DNA of 42,802 nt from an uncultured Bacteroides sp. (GTDB taxonomy: Bacteria > Bacteroidota > Bacteroidia > Bacteroidales > Bacteroidaceae): contig URDR01000018.1 in the NCBI GenBank assembly GCA_900546645.1, forward strand, positions 1 through 42,802, in the 5' to 3' direction. A model generated the notes under the pieces. The model was not told the origin of the DNA. It searched no databases and was given only the letters and a program-made list of their open reading frames with translations. Of the stretch, positions 16,598-26,190 are shown piece by piece (within the stretch, counting starts at the first letter, position 1; the number at the start of each line of letters is the position of its first letter). The translations under genes were made by a program, and so were the position numbers.

Positions 16598-17085
16598 TGA
16601 ATTATTGATTTTAAAATTAAATATTCAACGGCTAAGTTAGCATAATTCTTCTAACCACAAAGCAGAAAAAACAAAAAACATCTTCCACAGAAAGTTTCCG
16701 CATTAAATTTTCCCCAAATATTCACTATAACAATCAGCCACCTTGTCAAAATCATCACAATAATACATTTACACACCTATTCAAGAGAGAAGAAAATGCC
16801 TAAAACCGAATCACAAGTTAAACCTTCATTCAAAAAAATCCACTTTTATTAGTTTATTTGGCAAAAAAGAACTATTTTTGTAAACGTATTCAAAGGGAAT
16901 CCCTGCAAAGGAAGAATCTCCCCTAACGAACACTCCTTTAAAATATCAACAAAAGAAATAACATCAATTTTATCTGTAATTAATGATTCGCGTAAGCTGA
17001 CTTCAATTTCCGCACAGCATAACTGTGTCGAAACAGGTATGTATTACATCTATCATTATATTACTAATTTCATTACACATATTAT
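16598..17085 (+). promoter_or_regulatory. Intergenic region with rho promoter and long leader
   Basis: TATTTTTG at 16873-16880 fits the -7 consensus; a convincing -33 is not seen. Transcription from it would give a leader of roughly 200 nt before the rho ATG. The leader is AT-rich with short self-complementary bits (GGGAATCCC near 16894) and no strong hairpin or riboswitch I recognise. Long rho leaders are known in other bacteria as sites of autoregulation; that is an inference here. Positions 16598-16860 contain only the divergent ridA upstream region. Confidence 0.45.
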
Positions 17086-19104
17086 ATGTATAACATCATT
17101 CAACTAAATGACAAAGAATTGTCCGAACTGCAACAGATAGCCAAAGAGTTGGGTCTGAAAAAAGTAGATTCGCTCCGCAAAGAAGAGCTGGTTTACCGCA
17201 TCCTGGATGAACAAGCCATCGTCGGTGCTACTAAAGCAGCTGCCAAAGCAGAAGAACGCAAGGAAGGACAAGCCCGGAAACGCTCACGTATCAGCGTAAA
17301 AAAAGAAGGTGACAAAGTATATACTGCCACCAAAGACAAAGCACAAAAATTAGAAGCAAATACCCCGGCTGTAGCAGCTCCTGCTCCTACAGTCAAGAAT
17401 GAGACAGCTGCTCCAGCCGAGTCTCAGGAAAAAATTTCCACTGCAGAAAAACAAGCAGAAGAGCCCCAGAAGGAAGAAGTTAAACAGCCGAAAAAGCGCG
17501 GACGTAAACCTGGTTCTAAAAATAAAGCAACCCTGGAACGGGAAGCAATAGAGGCTCAACAGAAAGAGAAAAAGGAAGAAGAAAAAATAGAAGAAAAAGA
17601 AGAGACAAAAAAAACAGAAAGCATCCCTGTCCCCATTGAGGATGACATGGAACTTCCTCCGCTTAACTTAAAAGATGGAAATGATTTTATTCCTATCGAA
17701 AACCTTCCATCTGAAAAATTTGAAATACCTTCTGAACTGCTCGGTAAATTTGAAGCCACAAAGGTAGAAGCTCCTGTTGTTCCTGCCAAAGAGCCCAAAA
17801 GCTCAAAATTTCAGCAGCGCCAACAACGTGCCAATAACCGCAACAACAATAATAATCGTCCGAATAACTCCAACAACAATACATCAAACACCAACATCCC
17901 GGCTGAACCGGTGCAGACTGAGCCGCAAGCCAGCCTTCCCGCACCCGTCCAGCAACCAGCAAAACCGGTGGAAAAACCTTATGAGTTTGACGATATCTTA
18001 AAAGGTACAGGTGTATTGGAAATTATGCCCGACGGCTATGGATTTCTTCGTTCATCTGACTACAATTACCTTTCTTCACCCGACGATATCTACGTTTCAC
18101 AATCGCAAATCAAGCTTTTTGGCCTAAAAACAGGTGATACCGTCGATGGCATCATCCGCCCGCCCAAGGAAGGCGAAAAATATTTCCCGCTGGTAAAAGT
18201 CTCAAAAATCAACGGACTTGACCATACATTGGTACGCGACCGTGTACCCTTCGATCACCTGACTCCACTCTTCCCCGATGAAAAGTTCACACTTTGCCAA
18301 GGCCACAACGACAACCTTTCGGCACGTGTAGTAGACTTATTCTCTCCGATTGGTAAAGGTCAGCGTGCCCTTATCGTAGCACAGCCTAAAACAGGTAAAA
18401 CCATCTTGATGAAGGACATAGCCAATGCCATTGCCGCCAACCATCCGGAGGTTTATATGATTATGCTGCTGATTGACGAACGCCCGGAAGAGGTAACCGA
18501 TATGGCACGCAGTGTAAATGCCGAAGTCATAGCTTCTACTTTCGACGAACCAGCCGAACGGCATGTAAAAATTGCAGGTATCGTTTTGGAAAAAGCAAAG
18601 CGTTTGGTGGAATGCGGACACGATGTGGTGATCTTCCTTGACTCTATCACCCGACTGGCACGCGCCTATAACACCGTATCTCCCGCTTCAGGAAAAGTTC
18701 TTTCGGGAGGTGTAGATGCAAATGCCTTGCATAAGCCAAAACGTTTCTTCGGTGCAGCACGTAACATCGAAGGAGGCGGGTCACTGACCATTATCGCAAC
18801 AGCTCTTATTGATACAGGTTCAAAAATGGACGAAGTTATTTTTGAAGAGTTTAAAGGTACTGGTAATATGGAGCTTCAGCTTGACCGCAACTTAAGCAAT
18901 AAGCGTATCTTCCCGGCTGTAAACATTGTGGCTTCAAGTACACGCCGCGACGACTTGTTGCTTGACAAGACCACACTTGACCGTATGTGGATTTTACGTA
19001 AATATTTGTCGGATATGAATCCGATTGAAGCGATGGATTTCGTTAAAGACCGACTTGAAAAGACAAAAGATAATGACGAATTCCTTATGAGCATGAACTC
19101 ATAA
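17086..19104 (+). CDS. rho: Transcription termination factor Rho with long disordered insertion
   Basis: Rho is the hexameric RNA helicase that ends transcription. This copy is 672 aa against 419 in E. coli. Residues 1-45 are the Rho N-terminal helix domain (LNDKELSELQQIAKELGLKKVDSLRKEELVYRIL). Residues about 60-300 are low-complexity: first Lys/Glu/Ala-rich with an AT-hook-like KKRGRKPGSKNK, then acidic/Pro, then an Asn-rich tract near 247-270. The RNA-binding cold-shock-like domain (GVLEIMPDGYGFLRS) follows, then the ATPase with Walker A PKTGKT near residue 434, Walker B VVIFLDSITRLARAYN and the Q/R loops. In Bacteroides thetaiotaomicron a similar Rho insertion was reported to drive phase separation and gut fitness. 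It is monocistronic. Confidence 0.95.
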   Translation: MYNIIQLNDKELSELQQIAKELGLKKVDSLRKEELVYRILDEQAIVGATKAAAKAEERKEGQARKRSRISVKKEGDKVYTATKDKAQKLEANTPAVAAPAPTVKNETAAPAESQEKISTAEKQAEEPQKEEVKQPKKRGRKPGSKNKATLEREAIEAQQKEKKEEEKIEEKEETKKTESIPVPIEDDMELPPLNLKDGNDFIPIENLPSEKFEIPSELLGKFEATKVEAPVVPAKEPKSSKFQQRQQRANNRNNNNNRPNNSNNNTSNTNIPAEPVQTEPQASLPAPVQQPAKPVEKPYEFDDILKGTGVLEIMPDGYGFLRSSDYNYLSSPDDIYVSQSQIKLFGLKTGDTVDGIIRPPKEGEKYFPLVKVSKINGLDHTLVRDRVPFDHLTPLFPDEKFTLCQGHNDNLSARVVDLFSPIGKGQRALIVAQPKTGKTILMKDIANAIAANHPEVYMIMLLIDERPEEVTDMARSVNAEVIASTFDEPAERHVKIAGIVLEKAKRLVECGHDVVIFLDSITRLARAYNTVSPASGKVLSGGVDANALHKPKRFFGAARNIEGGGSLTIIATALIDTGSKMDEVIFEEFKGTGNMELQLDRNLSNKRIFPAVNIVASSTRRDDLLLDKTTLDRMWILRKYLSDMNPIEAMDFVKDRLEKTKDNDEFLMSMNS

Positions 19105-19116
19105 AACAGAAAAGAG

Positions 19117-19158
19117 ACCTAAAGTTCTATTCTTACAAGAATAAGCTTTAGGTTTTTC
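19117..19158 (+). terminator. Terminator of rho
   Basis: ACCTAAAG...TTCTT pairs with AAGAATAAGCTTTAGGT, with a small internal mismatch, and is followed by TTTTTCTT. It begins 13 bp after the rho stop codon. Confidence 0.75.
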
Positions 19159-19188
19159 TTGTAACACCATACAACACCACAAATTAAA

Positions 19189-19241
19189 AGCCGTATCATT
19201 ACTTTAAAAAAGGTATTATACCCCAGAAGTTTGATACGGCT
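19189..19241. repeat. Inverted repeat between rho and the rlmI-like gene
   Basis: AGCCGTATCA (19189-19198) and TGATACGGCT (19232-19241) are perfect 10-bp arms with a 33-nt loop, followed by CTTTTATAT. It may be a second, weaker terminator. The surrounding 19159-19327 holds no gene. Confidence 0.5.
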
Positions 19242-19328
19242 CTTTTATATTCTATCCGCTACAACATCATGCCCTTTTGAAATATTGCCTTTATATAAAG
19301 ACACACTTTCCCAAAAATAGAATAAAAC

Positions 19329-19369
19329 AAGCCAGCCCATTCGCAGTCACGCTGCAAATAGGCTGGCTT
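19329..19369 (-). terminator. Terminator of the rlmI-like operon (minus strand)
   Basis: AAGCCAGCC (19329-19337) and GGCTGGCTT (19361-19369) form a stem with an additional inner pairing (GCAG with CTGC). On the minus strand it is followed by GTTTTATTCTATTTTT, which ends the three-gene minus-strand operon. Confidence 0.7.
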
Positions 19370-19425
19370 GCTTTATCAAGCAAAAGAGTCTGCTTGAAAA
19401 GAATGCTAAAACTTGAGTCAAAAAA

Positions 19426-20613
19426 TCATTCAACGTAAAGTACCAAACCTTTCAGATACTCACCTTCCGGATGATAAATATTCACCGGATGATCGCCCGG
19501 CTGAGTCAGCTGATGCAAGATACGCACGCTCCGTCCACTCTGAGCCGCAGCGGTAAAGACTGCATTCCTGAAGTCCTGTTTGCTCACCACCTGCGAACAT
19601 GAGAAAGTAAATAAAATACCTCCCGGACGAATTTTTTCGAAAGCCTTCGCATTCAGTTTTGTATATCCACGCAGAGCATTACGTAACGCATCACGATGTT
19701 TGGCAAACGCCGGAGGGTCCAAAATAATCAAATCATACTGATCACCCATACGGTCAAGATACTTAAACGCATCTTCAGCATATGCCTGATGGCGATTATC
19801 ACCCGGAAAATTCAAGTTTACATTTTCATTAGTCAAATCAATCGCTTTTGCAGAACTATCTACCGAGTGAACTAAATTAGCCCCTCCTCGCATTGCATAG
19901 AAAGAGAAGCCTCCAGTATAACAGAACATATTCAACACATTACGTCCACGAGCATAATGTTCCAATAAAGCACGATTCTCACGCTGGTCAACGAAGAATC
20001 CTGTTTTCTGTCCTTTCAACCAGTCCACATGAAATTTAAGTCCATTCTCCATAGCCACATTTTCAGGACTACCTCCTTTGATAAAACCATTTTCAGTAGC
20101 AAGCAAATCAGCTTTAAAAGGCAAGGTTGTTTCCGACTTATAATAAATGTGCTGAATGGTTTCACCCATTACCTCGCTCAAAGCCTCAGCAATCTCCATC
20201 CGAAACACATGCATTCCGGCAGAATGAGCCTGCATTACAGCTGTATGATCATATACATCAATGATTAACCCCGGTAAATTATCACCTTCACCATGCACTA
20301 AGCGATAGGTATTGTTCTGTGGATTTCCTATTAACCCAAGTGCGCATCGCAAATCCTTTGCCACGCGTAAACGGCGTACCCAAAATTCATGATTGATTTC
20401 CTCTTGATTAAAAGTCAATACACGCACCGCAATACTTCCTACCTGAAAATGTCCGCATGCAATGAATTCTTTCTTCGATGTATAAACATCTACAATTTCT
20501 CCTTCCTCCGGTTCTCCTTCCACCCGAGCTATCGCCCCAGAGAAGACCCAAGGATGGAAACGCTTCAGAGATTCTTCTTTCCCTGATTTAAGATATATCT
20601 TTGTATAAGCCAT
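19426..20613 (-). CDS. Class I SAM-dependent rRNA methyltransferase (RlmI-like)
   Basis: The 395-aa length matches E. coli RlmI (396), which methylates C5 of a 23S rRNA cytosine. The N-terminal ~75 aa form a PUA RNA-binding domain (MAYTKIYLKSGKEESLKRFHPWVFSGAI). The methyltransferase domain has motif I NMFCYTGGFSFYAMRGGA and motif IV ILDPPAFAKH. FTFSCSQVVSK carries the catalytic cysteine of m5C enzymes. A second cysteine is absent from the DPP motif, as in the RlmI type. It is 14 bp after the exonuclease gene in a shared transcription unit. Confidence 0.88.
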   Translation of the reverse strand: MAYTKIYLKSGKEESLKRFHPWVFSGAIARVEGEPEEGEIVDVYTSKKEFIACGHFQVGSIAVRVLTFNQEEINHEFWVRRLRVAKDLRCALGLIGNPQNNTYRLVHGEGDNLPGLIIDVYDHTAVMQAHSAGMHVFRMEIAEALSEVMGETIQHIYYKSETTLPFKADLLATENGFIKGGSPENVAMENGLKFHVDWLKGQKTGFFVDQRENRALLEHYARGRNVLNMFCYTGGFSFYAMRGGANLVHSVDSSAKAIDLTNENVNLNFPGDNRHQAYAEDAFKYLDRMGDQYDLIILDPPAFAKHRDALRNALRGYTKLNAKAFEKIRPGGILFTFSCSQVVSKQDFRNAVFTAAAQSGRSVRILHQLTQPGDHPVNIYHPEGEYLKGLVLYVE

Positions 20614-20627
20614 GTATCTGATTTTGT

Positions 20628-21245
20628 TTATTCGTTAGTTATCATCATATAATTGCCATTCTGACGGAGTTCTTCTAAATATTCATAGATTCGTACACAC
20701 GCCCAAGCATCGGTTGCTGCATACAGTTGCTGCGCCTCAGTCAGGGTATCATTCTCCCAATTTGACAAACGCTGACTCTTCGATATTTTTTGCCCGAAAA
20801 GAAGCGCATAAATTTTCTGCAAACTCTTTTCTTCAATACCGAAATGAGGAACATAATCTTGCAACTCTACCCAATTTCCCAAACGGGGGTCCTGCTGGTT
20901 GCGCTTACGCAATACGGCAAAATCATCCTTCAATGACAAACCGATTTTAAGCACGTCATTTTGCAGAAATTCTTCCAGAAAATCAGGCAACCCCAAATAA
21001 TTCAGACGAAACAGGAAACAAGTATCATACGTGGAAATCTGAAGCAATGCCACTTTATTCGACGCCCCCTTACGGAAAGAAGGGCGAGTTTCAGTATCCA
21101 CTCCTACCAGCACGTGAGTATTTAAATAATCCACAGCCTTACGTGCCTCCGCTTCTGCATGAACCACAAAAATGCGCCCTGGAAAAACAGCCTTCGGCAG
21201 ACCGGCCACTATCTTCTTGTCTATTTTACTTTGCAGTTTTATCAT
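20628..21245 (-). CDS. RNase D-like 3'-5' exonuclease domain protein
   Basis: This 205-aa protein is a single DEDD exonuclease domain. Exo I is GVDTETRPSF (Asp and Glu), Exo II lies in KIGLSLKDDFAVLR, and Exo III is YAATDAWACVRIYEYL (DEDDy type). The HRDC domains of true RNase D are absent, so the target could be RNA or DNA. It is the middle gene of the unit, 15 bp after the DUF5063 gene and 14 bp before the rRNA methyltransferase gene, which fits a role in RNA processing by association only. Confidence 0.85.
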   Translation of the reverse strand: MIKLQSKIDKKIVAGLPKAVFPGRIFVVHAEAEARKAVDYLNTHVLVGVDTETRPSFRKGASNKVALLQISTYDTCFLFRLNYLGLPDFLEEFLQNDVLKIGLSLKDDFAVLRKRNQQDPRLGNWVELQDYVPHFGIEEKSLQKIYALLFGQKISKSQRLSNWENDTLTEAQQLYAATDAWACVRIYEYLEELRQNGNYMMITNE

Positions 21246-21260
21246 TCGTTATGGTTTTCA

Positions 21261-21869
21261 TTATTCATCCTCACCCATATCCAAGCCTTCATATAACTCA
21301 TCCTCCGTATAATCATCACTATACGCATCATCGTCTTCATCGGCGGATGTTTCTGTACTATACTTCACATTATGCAATGCACGCATCACATTAACCAGAC
21401 GTTGTCCCCAAAATTCAGAAAAATGCTCCTGACAGATAACCAGTGCATCATTCATCGTGTGATCAAGCCCCAGCTGATATACACAAATAAAGTCCTTCAA
21501 AACCTGATAGATATCAGCCAAACCTTCAGATATACTCTGATGAATGGGTGTATCGCTGTATGCCATATCATCCAAAAAGACTTCCAGATAATCATCCTTT
21601 TCTCCCAAAAGCGCTGCTATAGAACTGCGAAGCTGCTCATAATCAACTTCTGTCACAAATGTTTCAGGTACAGAAAATTCATCTATGCGCTCACATTCAG
21701 GCAGTAACGAAACTTTCAGATAAAGCAAAGGAAGCAATTTTAAAGCTTTATCAACAAAATCACGGCGTTTCAACTGCGAGACACGCTCCAAAAAGCCGCA
21801 CATCTCTGCAGCTACAGTCACAAACTCCACCGTATTTCTGTCAAATATCGGTTGACTATTCTTTTTCAT
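21261..21869 (-). CDS. DUF5063-like hypothetical protein, 202 aa
   Basis: This helical cytoplasmic protein has a very acidic C-terminal tail (from about residue 175, ADEDDDAYSDDYTEDELYEGLDMGEDE). Its features match the Bacteroidales DUF5063 proteins as I recall them. No catalytic motif is seen. It is the first gene of a three-gene operon with an exonuclease and an rRNA methyltransferase, so an RNA-related adaptor role is possible but only inferred. Confidence 0.72.
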   Translation of the reverse strand: MKKNSQPIFDRNTVEFVTVAAEMCGFLERVSQLKRRDFVDKALKLLPLLYLKVSLLPECERIDEFSVPETFVTEVDYEQLRSSIAALLGEKDDYLEVFLDDMAYSDTPIHQSISEGLADIYQVLKDFICVYQLGLDHTMNDALVICQEHFSEFWGQRLVNVMRALHNVKYSTETSADEDDDAYSDDYTEDELYEGLDMGEDE

Positions 21870-21887
21870 AATCTAATTAATAAGGCG

Positions 21888-21935
21888 CAAAGGTACGAAA
21901 AAAATTTTTCAGTTCTACTTTTATTCGTACATTTG
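21888..21935. promoter_or_regulatory. Divergent promoters (DUF5063 operon and ftsK)
   Basis: On the minus strand TACCTTTG (21888-21895) lies 18 bp before the DUF5063 start. On the plus strand TACATTTG (21928-21935) lies about 95 bp before the ftsK ATG. Both match TAnnTTTG, and the -33 regions of the two face each other across 32 bp. Confidence 0.55.
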
Positions 21936-22029
21936 CATGATTCTTTAAACAAATATTGATACCCGAATCTATCCGGAGAAGTAAATTCCCGGCAAGGACA
22001 AGGATATGAAATAGACCCACAACTTAATT

Positions 22030-24549
22030 ATGGCTAAAAACAAGACAAATTCAAAAGCAACAGAAAAACGAATAATCCCCGAGAAAATAGCAACAGCAAT
22101 CAAAAGTGAAACAGCACACTTCATCATCGGATTGTTCTGCGTCATCTTTGGGGTTTATCTCTTACTTGCGTTTTCTTCCTTTTTCTTTACTGGGGGGAAC
22201 GACCAGAGTATTTTGACCCACCAAGAAAACAACGAGTTACTCCAAACCGACAACCGTATACAAAATTATGCCGGAGCACGAGGGGCGCAACTTGCCCAGT
22301 TCTTGATAAACGATTGTTTCGGAATTCCCGCCTTCATCATCGTCGTTTTCTTGATTGTAACAGGTATGACACTCATGAAGGCCTACCAGTTCCAACTAAA
22401 AAAATGGTTTGCAGGATGCACCATCATTATGATTTGGGCCTCTATCGCACTCGGATATGTCTTTAAAGGGGTTTTTGAAAATTCGTTTATCTATCCCGGA
22501 GGGCTTCACGGTTACAATGTCAGTCGCTGGATTTGCTCTCAGATAGGCGCACCAGGGCTTATTTTGGGGCTATTGGTTAGTGCTATTCTGGTTGGGATAT
22601 TACTGACGCGACGGACCATATTGGTAGTCCGCAAGGCTTTTCATCCCACCCTACCTAAACGCAACCAAGACTCAAACGATATAAACACCAAGGAGGAGCC
22701 GTCAGAATCGTCCCTCCAACAATCGTTTGCAGCCCAACCTGCCGGAACGACTCAAAGCATTGACCAGGAAGAAGTTCCCGTAATAGATGAGCAAGAACAA
22801 GAAGAGGATGAGGAAGAAGAACCATTCTCTCAGGCGGGAGCAACTTGCCAAGATACAGCCATAGAACTGTCTTTAAAACCGCATGAAGAAACTGCAACCG
22901 TTCTCTCTCATGAGCCTTCAAGCCATTTAAACGAGTCGGTTCCCCCGCTGAAAACATCCAACAACGAACCGACTTTTGAAATAGACCACAACCATGCCGA
23001 AGAAGACGAGGTGGTTCAAGGTGAAAATATTACCCAGCCTTATAACCCGCATCTGGATCTTGAACATTACAAGTATCCTACACTTGACTTGCTGAATACA
23101 TACAATAACTGCGAACCTACCATCGACATGGAAGAGCAGAATGCCAAAAAAGACAATATCATTCGTGTCTTGCGAAGTTTTGATATTGAAATCAGCTCCA
23201 TCAAGGCAAGCATAGGACCTACCATTACTTTATATGAAATCACTCCAGCCGAAGGAGTCCGCATTTCCAAAATACGCAATCTGGAAGATGACATAGCCCT
23301 CAGTCTTTCGGCGCTGGGAATACGTATCATTGCTCCTATCCCCGGGAAAGGGACCATCGGTATCGAAGTTCCTAATGCAAACCCACGCATCGTGCCGATG
23401 AGTTCTATTCTGGCAAGCAAGAAATTTCAGGAGACCACATTTGAGCTTCCTGTAGCCTTGGGAAAAACCATTACCAATGAGGTATTCATGGTGGATTTAG
23501 CCAAGGCTCCCCACATGCTGGTAGCCGGTGCTACCGGACAAGGAAAGTCAGTCGGACTCAACGCCATCGTTACCTCTTTGCTCTATAAAAAACATCCAAG
23601 TGAACTGAAGTTTGTCATTATTGACCCTAAGAAAGTAGAATTTGCCATCTATGCCCCAATAGAGCGCCACTTCCTTGCCAAACTTCCTGACGGAGAAGAT
23701 GCAATTATCACCGACGTAACCAAGGTGGTACAGACACTGAACTCGCTCTGTATAGAGATGGATACTCGTTATGACTTGCTGAAAAAAGCTGGTTGCCGAA
23801 ACATCAAAGAATATAACGCCAAGTTCATCAACCGACAACTGAACCCTGAAAAAGGACATCGGTTCATGCCATATATCGTAATTATCATCGATGAGTTCGG
23901 CGACTTGATTATGACCGCAGGAAAAGAAGTGGAATTACCAATCTGCCGTATTGCCCAGCTTGCACGAGCTGTAGGTATTCATGCCATCATTGCTACTCAG
24001 CGTCCTACGACCAACATCATCACTGGAACCATCAAGGCGAACTTCCCTGCACGTGTGGCTTTCCGTGTGGCTTCTATGATGGACTCACGTACCATCCTTG
24101 ACCGCCCGGGTGCTCAGCAGCTTATCGGTAAGGGAGACATGCTTTACCTGCAAGGAAATGACCCGACTCGCGTACAATGTGCTTTTGTCGACACACCGGA
24201 AGTGGAAAAAATTGCAAACTATATCAGCCGCCAGCAAGGTTATCCAACCGCCTTCATGCTACCTGAATATGTAGACGAAAATGCAGAGCCCAGCGGATCG
24301 GCCGATGTAGACATGAACCGGCTTGACCCTCTGTTTGAAGAAGCTGCCCGCCTGCTGATTTACCACCAGCAAGGTTCAACCTCACTTATCCAACGTAAAT
24401 TCTCTATCGGATATAACCGTGCCGGACGCATCATGGACCAACTGGAACGGGCAGGCATTGTAGGTTCCGCCAATGGAAGCAAAGCACGCGAAGTGCTTTG
24501 CATGGACGAGAATGATTTGGAAATGAGAATGAGCAATTTAAAAAACTGA
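22030..24549 (+). CDS. ftsK: DNA translocase FtsK/SpoIIIE
   Basis: This septal DNA pump of 839 aa clears chromosome termini during division. It has four transmembrane segments near residues 30-55, 95-115, 125-145 and 168-190. An acidic, disordered linker (about 205-345, with EEDEEEEPF) follows. The motor has Walker A GATGQGKSVGLN near residue 500, Walker B YIVIIIDEFGDLI and RPTTNIITGTIKANFPARVAFRV. The C-terminal winged-helix gamma domain (DPLFEEAARLLIYHQQGSTSLIQRKFSIGYNRAGRIMDQLERAGIV) reads polar DNA motifs and activates XerD. The linker is short compared with E. coli. The lolA-like gene begins 5 bp after its stop. Confidence 0.95.
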   Translation: MAKNKTNSKATEKRIIPEKIATAIKSETAHFIIGLFCVIFGVYLLLAFSSFFFTGGNDQSILTHQENNELLQTDNRIQNYAGARGAQLAQFLINDCFGIPAFIIVVFLIVTGMTLMKAYQFQLKKWFAGCTIIMIWASIALGYVFKGVFENSFIYPGGLHGYNVSRWICSQIGAPGLILGLLVSAILVGILLTRRTILVVRKAFHPTLPKRNQDSNDINTKEEPSESSLQQSFAAQPAGTTQSIDQEEVPVIDEQEQEEDEEEEPFSQAGATCQDTAIELSLKPHEETATVLSHEPSSHLNESVPPLKTSNNEPTFEIDHNHAEEDEVVQGENITQPYNPHLDLEHYKYPTLDLLNTYNNCEPTIDMEEQNAKKDNIIRVLRSFDIEISSIKASIGPTITLYEITPAEGVRISKIRNLEDDIALSLSALGIRIIAPIPGKGTIGIEVPNANPRIVPMSSILASKKFQETTFELPVALGKTITNEVFMVDLAKAPHMLVAGATGQGKSVGLNAIVTSLLYKKHPSELKFVIIDPKKVEFAIYAPIERHFLAKLPDGEDAIITDVTKVVQTLNSLCIEMDTRYDLLKKAGCRNIKEYNAKFINRQLNPEKGHRFMPYIVIIIDEFGDLIMTAGKEVELPICRIAQLARAVGIHAIIATQRPTTNIITGTIKANFPARVAFRVASMMDSRTILDRPGAQQLIGKGDMLYLQGNDPTRVQCAFVDTPEVEKIANYISRQQGYPTAFMLPEYVDENAEPSGSADVDMNRLDPLFEEAARLLIYHQQGSTSLIQRKFSIGYNRAGRIMDQLERAGIVGSANGSKAREVLCMDENDLEMRMSNLKN

Positions 24550-24554
24550 TCACA

Positions 24555-25160
24555 ATGAAACGAATCTATACCCTGCTTTTCCTTTTTCTTTCTGTATGCA
24601 CCTTATCGGCTCAGCACACAGACAAGGCAAAAGAGATACTGGAGAAAACCACTCAAGCTTATCGTCAGGCAGAGGGGATAAGTATTGTTTTCGGAGGAAG
24701 CCAGCACGGAAAACTTCTACTTAAAGGAGAAAAGTTCCACTTGATAACAGATGAAGTAGAAACCTGGTTTGACGGAACAACCTTATGGAGTTATTTAAAA
24801 GGAAATGAAGAAGTCAATATTTCCACTCCAACCCAAGAAGAACTACAGACCATCCATCCGTATGCTTTGATATCTATGTGGCAAAACGGATTTAGCTATC
24901 ACTATAAGGGAACCGCTACACACAAAGGGAAGCAGGCACAGGTAATAATGCTAAATCCGAGCAATGAACAAGATTTAAAAAGCATTACGCTTGCAGTAAG
25001 CAAGACCTACGAACCCTTATATATTGAAATAAAAGCCCAAGGAGGGCATGAACAAAGGTTCGAGGTCCACTCATACCGGTCGCATCTGAATCTGCATGAT
25101 AACGTCTTTCGTTTTAATACGAAAGATTATCCTCTTGCTGAAATCATAGATTTGCGATAA
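24555..25160 (+). CDS. LolA-like outer-membrane lipoprotein carrier
   Basis: This 201-aa protein has a signal peptide cleaved after about residue 20 (MKRIYTLLFLFLSVCTLSAQ). The mature part has the LolA-type half-barrel pattern (KAKEILEKTTQAYRQAEGISIVF ... GKLLLKGEKFHLITDEVETWFDGTTLWSYLKGNEEVNISTPTQEE). LolA carries lipoproteins across the periplasm, and in Bacteroidales several paralogues exist. It is tightly linked to ftsK, a pairing also seen in gamma-proteobacteria, which supports the assignment. Confidence 0.85.
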   Translation: MKRIYTLLFLFLSVCTLSAQHTDKAKEILEKTTQAYRQAEGISIVFGGSQHGKLLLKGEKFHLITDEVETWFDGTTLWSYLKGNEEVNISTPTQEELQTIHPYALISMWQNGFSYHYKGTATHKGKQAQVIMLNPSNEQDLKSITLAVSKTYEPLYIEIKAQGGHEQRFEVHSYRSHLNLHDNVFRFNTKDYPLAEIIDLR

Positions 25161-25216
25161 ATTCCATAAAGATTGATAAGACATCAATAAAAATAAATAA
25201 TAAAAGCAAAATAACA

Positions 25217-26164
25217 ATGGCAACAGAACATGTAAAATGCCTGATCATCGGTTCAGGCCCTGCCGGATATACGGCAGCCATCTATACCGGACGAGCAAAC
25301 ATCGCTCCGGTGGTTTATGAAGGATTACAGCCAGGCGGTCAGCTGACTACAACCACCGAGGTGGAAAACTATCCCGGATATCCGGAAGGAGTTACCGGTC
25401 CGGTGCTGATGGACGATTTGCGCAAGCAAGCTGAACGCTTTGGAGCAGACATCCGCAACGGGCTTGTCACCAAAGCCGACTTAAGCAAAGCCCCTTATAC
25501 ATTCATCATTGATGAGAAAAAAGAAATCACAGCCGATACGGTCATCATTTCTACCGGAGCTACTGCCAAGTACTTAGGCTTAGACGATGAAAAGAAATAT
25601 GCCGGAATGGGAGTCAGTGCCTGCGCAACATGCGACGGATTTTTCTACCGCAAGAAAACCGTGGCTGTAGTGGGTGGTGGAGATACTGCATGCGAAGAAG
25701 CTGTTTACCTCGCCGGATTGGCAAGCAAGGTATATTTAGTAGTCCGCAAACCATTTCTACGCGCCTCTAAAATCATGCAAGAACGCGTGTTGACTCATCC
25801 TAACATCACTGTATTGTTCGAACATAATGCCGTAGGATTATACGGAGAAGGAGGAGTAGAAGGCATGCATGTGGTAAAACGTATGGGAGAAGCCGATGAG
25901 GAACGTTACGATGTAGCTATCGACGGATTTTTCCTTGCCATCGGCCACCAGCCCAACTCCATGCTATTTAAGCCATGGGTGAAAACCGATGAAGTAGGTT
26001 ACATCTTAACCGAAGACGGCAGCCCACGTACAGGAATACCGGGTGTATTCGCAGCCGGCGATGTAGCCGATCCGCATTACCGTCAGGCTATCACCGCTGC
26101 CGGAAGCGGATGCAAGGCCGCCATCGAGGCTGAACGTTACCTCTCCGCAAATGGATTATTATAA
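25217..26164 (+). CDS. trxB: Thioredoxin-disulfide reductase
   Basis: This FAD/NADPH enzyme of 315 aa reduces thioredoxin. FAD-binding GSGPAG lies at residues 12-17, the redox motif CATC at 136-139, NADPH-binding GGGDTA near 155 and the second FAD motif PGVFAAGDVADP near 277. The length is standard. It follows lolA by 56 bp and precedes the M16 peptidase by 26 bp, so the four genes are probably one unit with possible internal promoters. Confidence 0.95.
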   Translation: MATEHVKCLIIGSGPAGYTAAIYTGRANIAPVVYEGLQPGGQLTTTTEVENYPGYPEGVTGPVLMDDLRKQAERFGADIRNGLVTKADLSKAPYTFIIDEKKEITADTVIISTGATAKYLGLDDEKKYAGMGVSACATCDGFFYRKKTVAVVGGGDTACEEAVYLAGLASKVYLVVRKPFLRASKIMQERVLTHPNITVLFEHNAVGLYGEGGVEGMHVVKRMGEADEERYDVAIDGFFLAIGHQPNSMLFKPWVKTDEVGYILTEDGSPRTGIPGVFAAGDVADPHYRQAITAAGSGCKAAIEAERYLSANGLL

Positions 26165-26190
26165 TTCAAAAAATAATAAACAAACGACTT

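Noticed and set aside
16796..16852. 18-codon ORF upstream of rho
   Set aside because: It lies upstream of the likely rho promoter, has no promoter of its own and the peptide has no features.
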